From Mycobacterium sp. 4858 (GTDB lineage Bacteria > Actinomycetota > Actinomycetes > Mycobacteriales > Mycobacteriaceae), in assembly GCF_900240975.1 (NCBI RefSeq), contig NZ_LT968776.1, forward strand, positions 2,663,092 through 2,727,091: a DNA stretch of 64,000 bases, read 5' to 3'. Under the pieces are notes generated by a model. The model had not been told where the DNA came from and did no database searches. It worked only from the letters and a program-made list of their open reading frames with translations. The translations under genes were made by a program, and so were the position numbers. Below are positions 1 to 8,165 of the stretch, in pieces. The first letter of the stretch is position 1. Every line of letters starts with the position of its first letter.

Positions 1-56
1 AGCGCCGCCAGTCCGACGAGCGCAGGCAGCCGACGCAGCGGGGCAAGCTTGCTCAC
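1..56 (-). CDS. Partial CDS, N-terminus of an exported or membrane protein
   Basis: A GTG at 54-56 on the minus strand overlaps the TGA of the CsbD-like gene as GTGA, the coupling seen repeatedly in this window. The 18 visible codons read M-S-K-L-A-P-L-R-R-L-P-A-L-V-G-L-A-A, a basic start followed by a hydrophobic run, which looks like the beginning of a signal peptide or membrane anchor. The rest lies outside the window, so no function can be assigned. Confidence 0.5.
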   Translation of the reverse strand, partial: MSKLAPLRRLPALVGLAA

Positions 57-226
57 TTCTTGAAGGCGTCTTTCACCTTTTCGCCGGCGTCCTTCAGGCT
101 GGACTTCGCCTGGTCCGCCCGGCCCTCGTCCCTGGTTTCGTGGTCCCCGGTCGCCTTGCCGATGGCCTCCTTGGCCCGGCCGCCCAGGTCCTCGATCTTG
201 TTCTTCAGCTTGTCCTCGTTACTCAT
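53..226 (-). CDS. CsbD-family stress-response small protein
   Basis: This 57-residue hydrophilic, Lys/Asp/Glu-rich protein starts MSNEDKLKNKIEDLGGRAKE and continues with the GKATGD segment typical of the CsbD-like family (general-stress-induced proteins of unknown mechanism, usually about 60-70 residues). The start was placed at the ATG of MSNEDK because the family begins there and the upstream extension of the open frame is low-complexity and hydrophobic. The stop overlaps the start of the next minus-strand gene, so the two are probably cotranscribed. The family assignment is from motif recognition; the biochemical role is unknown. Confidence 0.8.
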   Translation of the reverse strand: MSNEDKLKNKIEDLGGRAKEAIGKATGDHETRDEGRADQAKSSLKDAGEKVKDAFKK

Positions 227-278
227 GCCGGTGTGGCTACCCAGCAAAGGGAGCAGTTGAAACCCCGAGCCTGCCATC

Positions 279-440
279 ATGGTGGTTGTGAGCGCCGCGA
301 TCGTGGTGGCAGTGGTGGTGGGGCTGATGCTGCTCGGCATCGGCATGGTGATCAACCAGCTGCTGCGGCTGCGCAGGTACCTGAGGGACTCGCCGACCGC
401 GCCACCGCCGGGACCCGAGCCCCCGGAGCCGCCCGGCTAG
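279..440 (+). CDS. Small single-pass membrane protein, 53 residues
   Basis: An ATG at 279 opens a 53-codon frame ending in TAG at 438-440. Residues 1-26 are almost entirely Val/Ala/Leu/Ile/Gly (one transmembrane helix), followed by a basic stretch LLRLRRYLRD and a Pro-rich tail that ends PPEPPG. The positive-inside pattern and codon use suggest a real gene with the C-terminus in the cytoplasm. It is divergent from the CsbD-like gene and converges on the cutinase gene with 12 bp between stops. No function is recognised. GTG codons just after the ATG could be alternative starts. Confidence 0.55.
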   Translation: MVVVSAAIVVAVVVGLMLLGIGMVINQLLRLRRYLRDSPTAPPPGPEPPEPPG

Positions 441-452
441 GGGCGGGCCGCC

Positions 453-1091
453 CTACAATCGCGCGGCGACCAAGTTCGCGGCCTGGGTCGTCATGCCGGA
501 CTGCACGTACGAGGCGTGGGCGAAGACGTTGATGTTGGAGCCATCCGAGCACGCCGGGTCGCCGGCGGCGCACATGTCGACGGTCTTCGCGGCGTACGGC
601 GGGGCGATCGGCGGGAACACGGTGCCGGACAACCGATTCGCGAGGGCGCTTGTCGGGTTGCCGAAGACGGCGATCGCCGCGACGTGGTCGACCGCCCGGG
701 GTGGCATGGCCGGCGTGGCCAAGTCGATCACGCCGGCACCCTGCGAAAACCCGCCAAGCACCATTCGGGTGTTGGGGCAGCGACCGATCATGTCCTGTAC
801 GTGGGCAACCAGGTCGTCGGCACCGTTCTGGGCACTCGCGGCGAAGGCCTCGGTCGCGGGGTAGTTGACCGGGTAGACACCCATCGAACGCCCGGAAATC
901 TGGGACCCGAGTGAGTCGATGAACGCCTGGCCCACACTGCCGACCCCCGGGGGCTGGCCGGTGCCGCGGGCGAACGCCACCTCGACGGCGGGGCAGGGGT
1001 CGGCATGAGCGGCCGGGTTGTTGAGCGCCCCGCCCAGCACCACCCAACTCGCCACGGCCACAACGGCAACGACGATGCGCTTCACACTCAT
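453..1091 (-). CDS. Secreted cutinase-family serine esterase
   Basis: This 212-residue alpha/beta hydrolase of the mycobacterial cutinase-like (Culp) family hydrolyses ester bonds of lipids or polyesters outside the cell. Residues 1-30 form a Sec signal peptide ending near AHA. The nucleophile elbow GFSQG places the catalytic Ser at 116; Asp178 in GDPAC and His192 in FAHASY complete the triad. Cys33/Cys105 and Cys174/Cys181 match the two family disulfides. Its ATG overlaps the stop of the upstream dehydrogenase gene (ATGA), implying translational coupling. Position next to lucA corresponds to M. tuberculosis cut5 (Rv3724A/B), which is split there; here the frame is intact. Substrate is not predictable from sequence. 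Confidence 0.9.
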   Translation of the reverse strand: MSVKRIVVAVVAVASWVVLGGALNNPAAHADPCPAVEVAFARGTGQPPGVGSVGQAFIDSLGSQISGRSMGVYPVNYPATEAFAASAQNGADDLVAHVQDMIGRCPNTRMVLGGFSQGAGVIDLATPAMPPRAVDHVAAIAVFGNPTSALANRLSGTVFPPIAPPYAAKTVDMCAAGDPACSDGSNINVFAHASYVQSGMTTQAANLVAARL

Positions 1092-2155
1092 CGCTTCATG
1101 CTGACACAGGCGTTCCCACGGGGCAGCGTCAGCGGAAGGTCGGTGTAGGTGACGATGCCCGGCGGCGCGGCGACAACGGCCGGGATCGCGTTGATCGCGG
1201 GCATCGCGGTCATGATGTGGCCGAGGTCCATGAACTCCTCGATCGTGGTGGCCTCGAAGTAAGGCGGCGGCAGGAAGCCGACCTTGGTGGTGACCGTCGG
1301 CTGCCCGTCGATCTGGATGACCCAGCCGTCCTGGTCGATCTTCCAGTCGGGCTCGAGCGTCTGGCCCTTGCGCCACCGGACGTTCAGGTCGATCAGGGTG
1401 GTGTCGCCGACGATGCCCTGCCAGCTGATGTACACCCCCGCCACGCACCCGGCGGGGATGGTCCAGGACGCCATCTCGAGGTCGGCCGTGGTCTGGGCGA
1501 ACTCGGCCACGCACTTGACGTCGTCGAGTTCGACGCCCAGCGCGTCGCCCACCAGCCGGACGGCCTCGCCGAAGATGGCCGTGCCCTTCGCCGCCATCGC
1601 CTGCAGCCCCGGGTGGTCGATCGGCTGCCCGAAGCCCACCGGCCTCTCGGTCTCCGGTGAGTCGTAGAACGTGGTGTCGGCGGCCTCGTTGACCGTGACC
1701 TTGTCGATCCGGTTGCACACCATCGCCGACACGATGGCCAGCAGCTCGGCGAAACCCGGGCTCACCCCGGACCCGAAGATGGTGGCGCCGCCCTTCTCGC
1801 AGGCCTGAGCGATCTTGTCCCGCCCGTCGCCGAGGTTGCCCCCGGTGATGAAGGACGCCGTCGTCACCACGTTGACGCCCGCGGACAGGATGCGGACCAG
1901 CTCGTCGACGTCGATCCACATCGGGTTGTAGACCACGCAGTCGGGTTTCAGCGCGAGCAGCGCGCCGACGTCGTTGGTGGCCGCCACGCCCAGCGGCGCG
2001 ATCCCGACAAGGTCGCCGGCGTCGCGGCCGACCTTCTCGGCCGACCACGCATAGCAGCCCACCAGTTCCAGCGTGGGGTTGGCGACGACCGACTTCAGCG
2101 AACTCTTGCCGACGTTGCCGGTGTTCCACTGAACCACTCGATAGGTGTTTGGCAC
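1088..2155 (-). CDS. NAD(P)H-dependent amine dehydrogenase-family protein (DapB-like N-terminus)
   Basis: This 355-residue protein begins with a Rossmann fold, RVVQWNTGNVGKSSL, in which the G-x-x-G turn would bind the dinucleotide. It belongs to the family with a dihydrodipicolinate-reductase-like N-terminus and a 2,4-diaminopentanoate-dehydrogenase-like C-terminal domain, common in multiple copies in mycobacteria. A conserved GSGVSPGF motif lies near residue 140. The start is a GTG at 2153-2155; the much longer open frame upstream is a shadow of the 379-residue gene. The gene is 29 bp downstream of that gene and its stop overlaps the cutinase start. The substrate is unknown; a lipid-derived oxo or amino compound is only a guess. 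Confidence 0.8.
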   Translation of the reverse strand: MPNTYRVVQWNTGNVGKSSLKSVVANPTLELVGCYAWSAEKVGRDAGDLVGIAPLGVAATNDVGALLALKPDCVVYNPMWIDVDELVRILSAGVNVVTTASFITGGNLGDGRDKIAQACEKGGATIFGSGVSPGFAELLAIVSAMVCNRIDKVTVNEAADTTFYDSPETERPVGFGQPIDHPGLQAMAAKGTAIFGEAVRLVGDALGVELDDVKCVAEFAQTTADLEMASWTIPAGCVAGVYISWQGIVGDTTLIDLNVRWRKGQTLEPDWKIDQDGWVIQIDGQPTVTTKVGFLPPPYFEATTIEEFMDLGHIMTAMPAINAIPAVVAAPPGIVTYTDLPLTLPRGNACVSMKR

Positions 2156-2184
2156 TCGCTCAGCATAGGGAATGGGTGCCGCCG

Positions 2185-3324
2185 TTAGTAGGCGGATTCG
2201 GCGGCCAGGATCTCGGCGAGGTAGGCGTCGACGGCCGGCCGGTCCAGCCGTGCCCGCGCCCAGCGCCGCACGCGCTCCCGGGTTTCGGCCGACTCCATCG
2301 TCACGGCCCCGACAAGGACCGACGTCGCCGACCAATCGTGGTTCCATGCCGCCGATTCCGTGAGCGGACGTTGGGTGCCGTCGGCCAGGGCGAGGGTCGC
2401 GCGGCCGCCGGCGTCCAGCGCGCCCGCGCCGGAGATGCTCCCGGAGGTCAGCCGCACCGCGACGCCGGTGGGCGCGTCCGGGCCGATGACCGCCACCCGC
2501 ACGCGGGCGACGACCTCCGTTCCGGCCGCCTCCACCGTCCAGTCGACGGTGTCCTCGCCGGCGTCGAAGATGCCTGGCGGAACGCCACCCCAGTTGACGG
2601 ACGCGACGCCGTCGGCGATCGGGGCCGCGGCGCGCGGGCCCGCGCCCGCGCCGGCGGCCAAGGCGTAGTCGTCTCGGCGTCCGCTCGACGGCACCCAAAA
2701 CGGCTCCGAATCATCAAGGGCGGCAGACAGTTCGGGCCAGCCGGGGCCGTCCACCCCGACCTCGTCGGCCAGCGCGGCGCCGGCCCGGATCAGGTCCAGC
2801 GCCCGCGGGTCGCCTTCCGCGGCATGCCCGGCCAGGGCGGCGGCGTGCGGCGCCAGCAGGTCCGCGACATCGGAATCGAAGGTGTCGTCGGCGAAGAAGC
2901 CCTGCGCGCCCGCGGTCAGCACCGCGACCTCGAGGTCCAACAGTGCGCGGTCCAGCCCGACGATGCCCTCGTGCCGGCTGGCCGGCCACCAGCGCCGCAG
3001 CCAATGGCCGACGGCCAGCCTGCGGAGCGTCTCCAGCGAGCCCGGCAGGATGTCCACGCCGGCGAGGTCGACGCCGCGCGGTTCGTCCGCCGACGCCACC
3101 GCGGAAGCCAGCGCGACATGGCCGGATTCGCCGACCACCCGCCAAAGCCAGTCGGCGCGGCCGACATCGGTGAACGTGATGTGCGTGGCGGCGCCGTCGG
3201 GCTCGCCCGGTGCGTCCAGGGTCCACGACAGCACCGCGCCACTGACCTCCAGCACCGCGGCCAGCGGCGTGGCCTCGCTGGCGGGTCCGGTGCTCCACAG
3301 CCCCGAATCGGCGACCAATCTCAT
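2185..3324 (-). CDS. Unrecognised 379-residue protein of the CHAT-associated block
   Basis: No family is recognised. The N-terminal 75 residues look beta-rich (SGLWSTGPASEATPL, ITFTDVGRADWLWR), the middle is helical with a Leu/Ala/Arg pattern, and the C-terminal third is again beta-rich with alternating hydrophobics (VVARVRVAVIG, VAVRLTSGSISG). No signal peptide or membrane segment is visible. The ATG overlaps the TGA of the upstream 438-residue gene by 4 nt, so the two are translationally coupled and their products probably act together. It ends in AESAY. Being next to a CHAT protease gene suggests a role in the same process, but that is inference only. Confidence 0.75.
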   Translation of the reverse strand: MRLVADSGLWSTGPASEATPLAAVLEVSGAVLSWTLDAPGEPDGAATHITFTDVGRADWLWRVVGESGHVALASAVASADEPRGVDLAGVDILPGSLETLRRLAVGHWLRRWWPASRHEGIVGLDRALLDLEVAVLTAGAQGFFADDTFDSDVADLLAPHAAALAGHAAEGDPRALDLIRAGAALADEVGVDGPGWPELSAALDDSEPFWVPSSGRRDDYALAAGAGAGPRAAAPIADGVASVNWGGVPPGIFDAGEDTVDWTVEAAGTEVVARVRVAVIGPDAPTGVAVRLTSGSISGAGALDAGGRATLALADGTQRPLTESAAWNHDWSATSVLVGAVTMESAETRERVRRWARARLDRPAVDAYLAEILAAESAY

Positions 3325-4637
3325 CCGGCCACCTGCAGTTCCAGCATCGCCTTGATCCGCTGCCGGTGATCGAGGCTCACCGACCGCGCCACGCCCTCGA
3401 GCAGCGACCGCACGTCATCGACGTCGTCGCAGGGCTCCTGCCACACGTCGCGGCCGTGCAGCCGCGCCCACAGCCGGCTCAGGTAGGGCTGCGCGTACGC
3501 GGCGAGGTCGTCGACCACCTGCCGTTGGCGCGGATGGATCGGGCCGCCCTCGGCGAGGTAGCGCCGGGCGTGCAGCACATAGGCCTCCTTGCGCAGCCGC
3601 GCCTGGATCTGCGCCGCCAGGGCATAGCGGCCGGCGGCGGACGGGTCCAGCGGGGCCAGCTCGACCGCGACCTCGATGCCCGCCACGAGAGTGGCCTGCT
3701 TGTCCTCGGCCAGCAACCCCCACGGCGCGCAGGCCCGGTCGACCTCCTCCTCGCACAGCAAGGGGATATCGGGCAGCGCGTCGCGGTCCAGCGCGCGGCG
3801 CAACGTCGCACGCACCCGGTCCACCACGCTGCGGTCCAGCGGGCGGTCGCCGTCGGCGCCGCCGACCACCTGCGGGGGCCGTTGCGGTGCAACCGCACTC
3901 AAGCCCAGACCCACGATTGACCACGGCAGCTCCGCCGCCTGGACCCGGGCCAACGCCCCCAGGTTGTACGGGGTGGCGTCGGCGATCATCGCCGACCAGA
4001 CGCGTTGCCGGGCCGTCGCGGTGCGGTGGCTGTTGGCCGGTCCGAGCACGGTGGCCAGCTCCGCCAGGAACGGCTCGATGACGGTGTCACCGGCGGCCCG
4101 CACGTCGCGCCAGCTGCGGTCGAGCTGGTCGGCCAGCTTGGCGACCGCTTCGGGATCGGCCACGTACCGGTGCAGCACCTCGATCGCGGTGCGGTCGCGA
4201 CCCTGGTGAATGTCGGCCAGAACCGCGGCCGCCGTCTCGCGATCCTGCGGTGCCGGTAGGCCTTTCGTCACCGCGAGCTCGAAGCACACGGGGAAGTACA
4301 GTTCCTGGGCGTTTCCGCTGCGGATGCGTTGCCTGCGGCGCTCCTGTTTGAGAACCTCGAACCATGCTGCGGCCGAACGTAATTCGTCGGCACTGGCGAC
4401 AATCAGGTCACGCATGGCCGCGGCGGTCTCGGGCGCGACGACGGGGGCGGAGTATTGCGGGTTCGAGCGCAGCCGAAGCACCAGCGGATCGATGATGCGT
4501 TTGACGGTGCGGGTCAACGGCCCGCCGTCGTCGCTGCTGAGCACCTCCACGCCGGGGCCGATCGCCCGCCAGGCCGCGTCGATCACCGACCGGCGAGGCT
4601 GGCCGACCGCGACGGCCAGCTGCGAATCCGCGCTCAT
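3321..4637 (-). CDS. Unrecognised 438-residue, mainly helical protein of the CHAT-associated block
   Basis: The protein starts MSADSQLAVAVGQPRRSV and appears almost wholly alpha-helical, with repeated Leu/Ala/Arg-rich stretches and conserved-looking aromatic pairs such as ELYFPVCFEL and APWGLLAEDK. No catalytic motif, signal peptide or transmembrane helix is seen. The start was chosen at 4637 because a TATTCT box ends 6 nt upstream, the arrangement of a leaderless mycobacterial transcript. It overlaps the next gene by 4 nt (ATGA). It could be a scaffold, sensor or substrate for the nearby CHAT protease, but nothing in the sequence proves that. Confidence 0.75.
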   Translation of the reverse strand: MSADSQLAVAVGQPRRSVIDAAWRAIGPGVEVLSSDDGGPLTRTVKRIIDPLVLRLRSNPQYSAPVVAPETAAAMRDLIVASADELRSAAAWFEVLKQERRRQRIRSGNAQELYFPVCFELAVTKGLPAPQDRETAAAVLADIHQGRDRTAIEVLHRYVADPEAVAKLADQLDRSWRDVRAAGDTVIEPFLAELATVLGPANSHRTATARQRVWSAMIADATPYNLGALARVQAAELPWSIVGLGLSAVAPQRPPQVVGGADGDRPLDRSVVDRVRATLRRALDRDALPDIPLLCEEEVDRACAPWGLLAEDKQATLVAGIEVAVELAPLDPSAAGRYALAAQIQARLRKEAYVLHARRYLAEGGPIHPRQRQVVDDLAAYAQPYLSRLWARLHGRDVWQEPCDDVDDVRSLLEGVARSVSLDHRQRIKAMLELQVAG

Positions 4638-4643
4638 CTGCAC

Positions 4644-4649
4644 AGAATA
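4644..4649 (-). promoter_or_regulatory. Putative -10 box (TATTCT) for the 438/379-residue operon
   Basis: TATTCT on the minus strand ends 6 nt before the ATG at 4637. A TANNNT hexamer about 7 nt before a start codon is the established signature of leaderless transcription in mycobacteria. No RBS is visible. Confidence 0.45.
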
Positions 4650-4720
4650 GGGGCATCGCGCGAAGCGCGGCAGCGGAAAACTTGGGTTCGGTAGCCTGCC
4701 GGCCGTCCCACCCTGGGCGC

Positions 4721-5020
4721 ATGAAGAAGCTGTTGGCACTGGTGCACCGGCTCGGCCGTCCGCGGACCCGGGGCGCGGCGGACGCCGCGGTCGGGGTCGG
4801 CACGGTCCGCACGGTCGCGCGTCAGGTGTTCATCGAGGTGGTCGCGGTGTCCGGGGAGACGTTCATCGGCAAGTTGGCGCGCTGCGGTGAGGATTTCGAT
4901 GTGTCGATGCTGCGCCCCGGCCTGGTCGTCCTGGTGGCGTTCGATCCCGCTGCGCGCGAAGAGCTTTCGTTGCCCGACGACGTGCTGGCGGTGCACGCGG
5001 CGTTCGTGGGGTCGCGGTGA
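4721..5020 (+). CDS. Conserved hypothetical 99-residue protein
   Basis: The frame starts MKKLLALVHRLGRP and is followed by VFIEVVAVSGETFIGKLARC and GLVVLVAFDPAAREELSLPD. Alternating hydrophobics and glycines from residue 35 on suggest a small beta-barrel or OB-like fold, but I do not recognise a family. There is no signal peptide. It is the only plus-strand gene inside the block of minus-strand CHAT-associated genes, sitting in the gap between the CHAT gene stop (5024) and the promoter of the 438-residue gene, and it converges on the CHAT gene with 3 bp between stops. Codon use supports coding. Confidence 0.65.
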   Translation: MKKLLALVHRLGRPRTRGAADAAVGVGTVRTVARQVFIEVVAVSGETFIGKLARCGEDFDVSMLRPGLVVLVAFDPAAREELSLPDDVLAVHAAFVGSR

Positions 5021-5023
5021 GCA

Positions 5024-6376
5024 CTAGCGCGCGCCGTCCACGGCGAAACTGACCACCGCGGCCCAGTACAGCGGGCTGGCCGTCGCGTCGCCGTCGCGCC
5101 AGCGCCGCATCCGGTCGCGCTGCCAGCGGTTCACCGCGCAGCCGGCGTCGGTCTCGGCGTCGTGGGCGCGGTCCACGGCGGCCACGATGTCGGCCATCGG
5201 ATCGGCGGCCGCCTGGGCGAATTGGCGATACGCGGCGGTGGTGGGCAGCGACCAGAGGGTGGCCGTCACCAGCTGTGCGCCGCCCAGGATCATCGCCGCC
5301 ACCAGCCCGGTGGCCTCGTCGAATCGATAGTCCCCGCCCGACCCGCACGCGAGCAGGGCCACCCGCGGCGGCATCGGCAGTTGCAGGGCCATCAAATCCG
5401 AGGCGGTCAGGGGGCGGTGATCACCGATCGGGTCGGCGTCGCCGGGGACCTCTGCGGTATCGGCGAGGTGCAGCGCGGCGCGATCCGCCTGGCCGTCGGC
5501 TGAACTCGCGTGCCCGACGTAGAGCAGCCGGCTCGGGGCCTGGGCGAGCAGCTTGGCCAGCCACGTGCGATCGGCGTCCCGGCGGCGGAACAGGTCGATG
5601 GCGGCGGCCGGGGATTCAATCACCGGCAGCACGGGCCGGTGCCGAAGCAACTCGGTGAAGTGCCGCGCCAACGGGGTCTCGGGGGACGGCCTGCCGAGCA
5701 CCGAACCCAGCGCGGAGTCCGGGCGCTGCCCCGGCACCCGGGGGTCGAGGACCAGCAGCGGGGGGCCGGCCTTCCTGGCGTCCCACGCCGCCGGGACGCG
5801 CGGTGAATGGACGATGTTCGGCGGCACCGCCATCAGGACGTCGACCATTTCCATCAGCCGGTGGCCGTCGGTGTGCTGAGCGATGTCGGCGAGCTGCCAG
5901 GGGATCCGGGCCGCGGCGCGGCCGCTGGCGGTGATCGCCTCCTGACGGGCGCGCACCAGTTCCTCCTTGCCGGGCCCCGATTTGGGCAGCGCCAGCAGCC
6001 CCCACGGGATCCGCGCCAGCCGCGCGGTGGGCGAGACGAACAGCACCGCCCGCGGCGTGGCGACGCACTCGGTCAGCAGCTGCCAGCCGGGGGCGCCGAT
6101 CAGCAACACCCCGAGGATGTAGGCGAGCGTCAGCTCGGCCTCCGCCGCCGCGAACGGACCGGTGGTCAGGGCGCGTTCGATCGCGTCCCGCCGGTCCTCG
6201 GAGCCGTGCGGCTCCGGCAAGGCGTTCGCCAGCTCTTCCAGCGCGGCGAGCAGCAGCGGCTCTTCGATGACCCAGTTGACGGTTCGCGACGGCTGCCCGA
6301 CGATCCGCAAGCTGGCGTAGGTGGCGATCCCCACGTCGGCGTACCGCAGGATCAGGGTGGTCCGGCCGGCGCTCAC
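5024..6376 (-). CDS. CHAT-domain (caspase-like) cysteine protease
   Basis: This 450-residue protein has a C-terminal CHAT domain, a clan CD peptidase fold related to caspases and separase. The catalytic dyad is visible: His289 in LLYVGHASSADG and Cys344 in VALLACGSGGD, followed by the family hallmark GGAQLVTATLWSLPT. The N-terminal half (about residues 1-200) is mixed helical/strand and unassigned. The GTG start overlaps the TGA of the TPR-type gene (GTGA), so the protease is made together with that partner; the longer upstream frame was rejected. CHAT proteases often sit with helical-repeat regulators in conflict, signalling or cell-death systems. The substrate is unknown. Confidence 0.85.
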   Translation of the reverse strand: MSAGRTTLILRYADVGIATYASLRIVGQPSRTVNWVIEEPLLLAALEELANALPEPHGSEDRRDAIERALTTGPFAAAEAELTLAYILGVLLIGAPGWQLLTECVATPRAVLFVSPTARLARIPWGLLALPKSGPGKEELVRARQEAITASGRAAARIPWQLADIAQHTDGHRLMEMVDVLMAVPPNIVHSPRVPAAWDARKAGPPLLVLDPRVPGQRPDSALGSVLGRPSPETPLARHFTELLRHRPVLPVIESPAAAIDLFRRRDADRTWLAKLLAQAPSRLLYVGHASSADGQADRAALHLADTAEVPGDADPIGDHRPLTASDLMALQLPMPPRVALLACGSGGDYRFDEATGLVAAMILGGAQLVTATLWSLPTTAAYRQFAQAAADPMADIVAAVDRAHDAETDAGCAVNRWQRDRMRRWRDGDATASPLYWAAVVSFAVDGAR

Positions 6377-8070
6377 GGCCAGGTCGACCAGGCGGGCTCG
6401 GCCGCCGTGACGTCGCGGCCATAGCGCTGCTGCGCGAGCGCGCGATAGTGGCTCAGGATCGGCCCGGCGTCGGGCTGCATGCGCAACGGCGGCAGCGGCC
6501 CGAGGCGGGTCAGCGATGCGCCACCGGGAGGCGACGAGCCGGCCGCCGCCAGCGCCGGGCCCGGCTCCAGCTCGGTGTCGACGGGGATTGGTGCCGTGGC
6601 CGTCGAAGCCCATTCGCCGGACTGTGGCCGCTCGGCGCCCGTACCGAACGTCCCTCGCGCGCTGTGGTATTCGACCAGCTCACTGATCAGTTCGGTGTTC
6701 TCCCATTCCCAGGCGACGGCGAAGGCGCCGGCCAGGACCGGCGCCGCGATGCTGCGCGCCCATCGTGATCGCGCGTCGGCGTCGGCGATCGAATACCGCA
6801 CCGAGTCGACCGCGAGGGCCGCCGGCACCTTGAGTTCGGCGGCCTGCTGCAGTTTGGCCATGCCGCGCCAATACTTTTCGGTGCCGATCTCGCCGTGCAG
6901 GATGCCGAGTCCCTGCGCCTGCCGCGCCTCGGTCTCCTGCAGCGTCTCGTCGGGATCGCCCGAACTGTCGAAACCCAGGTCCGCCAACGCGTCCGCGCGC
7001 CACACCGTGCCCAGCTGGTTGTCCAGCAGCGCGTACTGCAGCCAGCTGCTGCGCGGCGACGAGTCGAGCAGTTCGCGGGCCTGGGCGATCAGTTCGACCG
7101 CGTCGGCGAAGCGGCCCCAGAAGATCGCGATCCAGCTGCGCTGCAACAAGATACGGTGCAGGTACAGCGGCTTTCCCAATTCCCGCCAGTGCCGTTCGGC
7201 GTGCTCCCAGCACTCGTCGGCGGCCTCCAGCGCCCCCGCCCCCAGCCGGGCGAGGCCAAGGTACAGCCAGCAGCGGGCGACGTCGTGCGCGCGGGCGTGG
7301 CGGGCGATCACGGGGTAGGCCTCCGACACCAGCCGCTCGGTGCCGGCGTGGTCGCTCGCCGCCCAGCACGCCGTCGCCCGCTCCAACTGCGCTCGCGCCG
7401 TGGACAGTGCCCAACCGTTGGCCTGGGCGCGGGCTTCCGCGCGCCGTAACCAGGGATCGGCCTCCGACAGCCGGCCGGTCTCGACGCAGAACCTGCCGTA
7501 GCCGATGCCGGCGACCACCCGAACGTGGTCCGCGGCCTCACCCTTGCCGGCATGGTCTTCGAGGGCGCGAACCACGTTGTCCCACAGCGGGACCGACCGG
7601 ACATGCAGGTCGTCGTCGCACAGCGCGGTCGCGCACAATACCGCCGCATGGATGCGCAGTCGCGCGTGTTCGTCCGCCAGCGACGGAAAGTCCGTGTCGG
7701 ATTCGTCATTCAGCACCGCCAGCGCGGCCGCCGCGCCCTCGTGGTCCCCGATCGCCGCGGCCAGGCCGGCTTGCAGGAACCGAGCCCGCCGCGAGTACCG
7801 CCGGATCATCTGCGCGATGCCGGCGTCGCCGGGCATGCCCGCGTAGATCGCCACGCAGTCCTCGATGCGCCGAATGGATTCGCGCACCCCGTCATTCGCG
7901 CCGCGGCCGAGGTAGATCTCGCCCAGCTGGGCGAGGACTTCCAGCATCAGATCGCCGCGGTCCTCCCGCTGTATGCGCGGAATCAGGGACAGCAACAGGT
8001 CGCGGGCCCCGGCTTCGTCGGACGCGAACGCCAGGCGGCGCGCGTTGTCCAACTCCTCGGGGATCGACAC
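6373..8070 (-). CDS. TPR-type helical-repeat protein, partner of the CHAT protease
   Basis: The 565-residue protein is a run of helix pairs with the TPR-like pattern of small/large residues (for example CWLYLGLARLGAGALEAADE and ILLQRSWIAIFWGRFADAVE). The last 90 residues turn Pro/Gly-rich (PVDTELEPGPALAAAGSSPP) and probably form a flexible tail ahead of LSHYRALAQQRYG. No signal peptide is seen. The GTG start at 8070 is preferred over an upstream ATG (8106) because a perfect TATGAT box lies 6 nt before it. Its stop overlaps the CHAT gene start. A role as sensor or scaffold for the protease follows from known TPR-CHAT pairs and is inferred. Confidence 0.8.
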   Translation of the reverse strand: MSIPEELDNARRLAFASDEAGARDLLLSLIPRIQREDRGDLMLEVLAQLGEIYLGRGANDGVRESIRRIEDCVAIYAGMPGDAGIAQMIRRYSRRARFLQAGLAAAIGDHEGAAAALAVLNDESDTDFPSLADEHARLRIHAAVLCATALCDDDLHVRSVPLWDNVVRALEDHAGKGEAADHVRVVAGIGYGRFCVETGRLSEADPWLRRAEARAQANGWALSTARAQLERATACWAASDHAGTERLVSEAYPVIARHARAHDVARCWLYLGLARLGAGALEAADECWEHAERHWRELGKPLYLHRILLQRSWIAIFWGRFADAVELIAQARELLDSSPRSSWLQYALLDNQLGTVWRADALADLGFDSSGDPDETLQETEARQAQGLGILHGEIGTEKYWRGMAKLQQAAELKVPAALAVDSVRYSIADADARSRWARSIAAPVLAGAFAVAWEWENTELISELVEYHSARGTFGTGAERPQSGEWASTATAPIPVDTELEPGPALAAAGSSPPGGASLTRLGPLPPLRMQPDAGPILSHYRALAQQRYGRDVTAAEPAWSTWP

Positions 8071-8076
8071 GGCTGC

Positions 8077-8082
8077 ATCATA
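8077..8082 (-). promoter_or_regulatory. Perfect -10 box (TATGAT) for the TPR-CHAT operon
   Basis: TATGAT on the minus strand ends 6 nt before the GTG at 8068-8070. This predicts a leaderless mRNA and fixes the start codon. A -35 element is weak at best. Confidence 0.55.
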
Positions 8083-8165
8083 AGTCCGCCGATGTCGTCC
8101 CGACATGCGAAAGCGGCGAGCGGCGGACGCGTGGTTCAGGGACGTCCGCCGCCCGGCCGCAACCA

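Noticed and set aside
453..2129. A 558-codon open minus-strand frame running through the dehydrogenase and cutinase genes
   Set aside because: Only its last 212 codons (cutinase) have proper motifs; the upstream part is Arg/Gly-rich shadow coding of the dehydrogenase in another frame.
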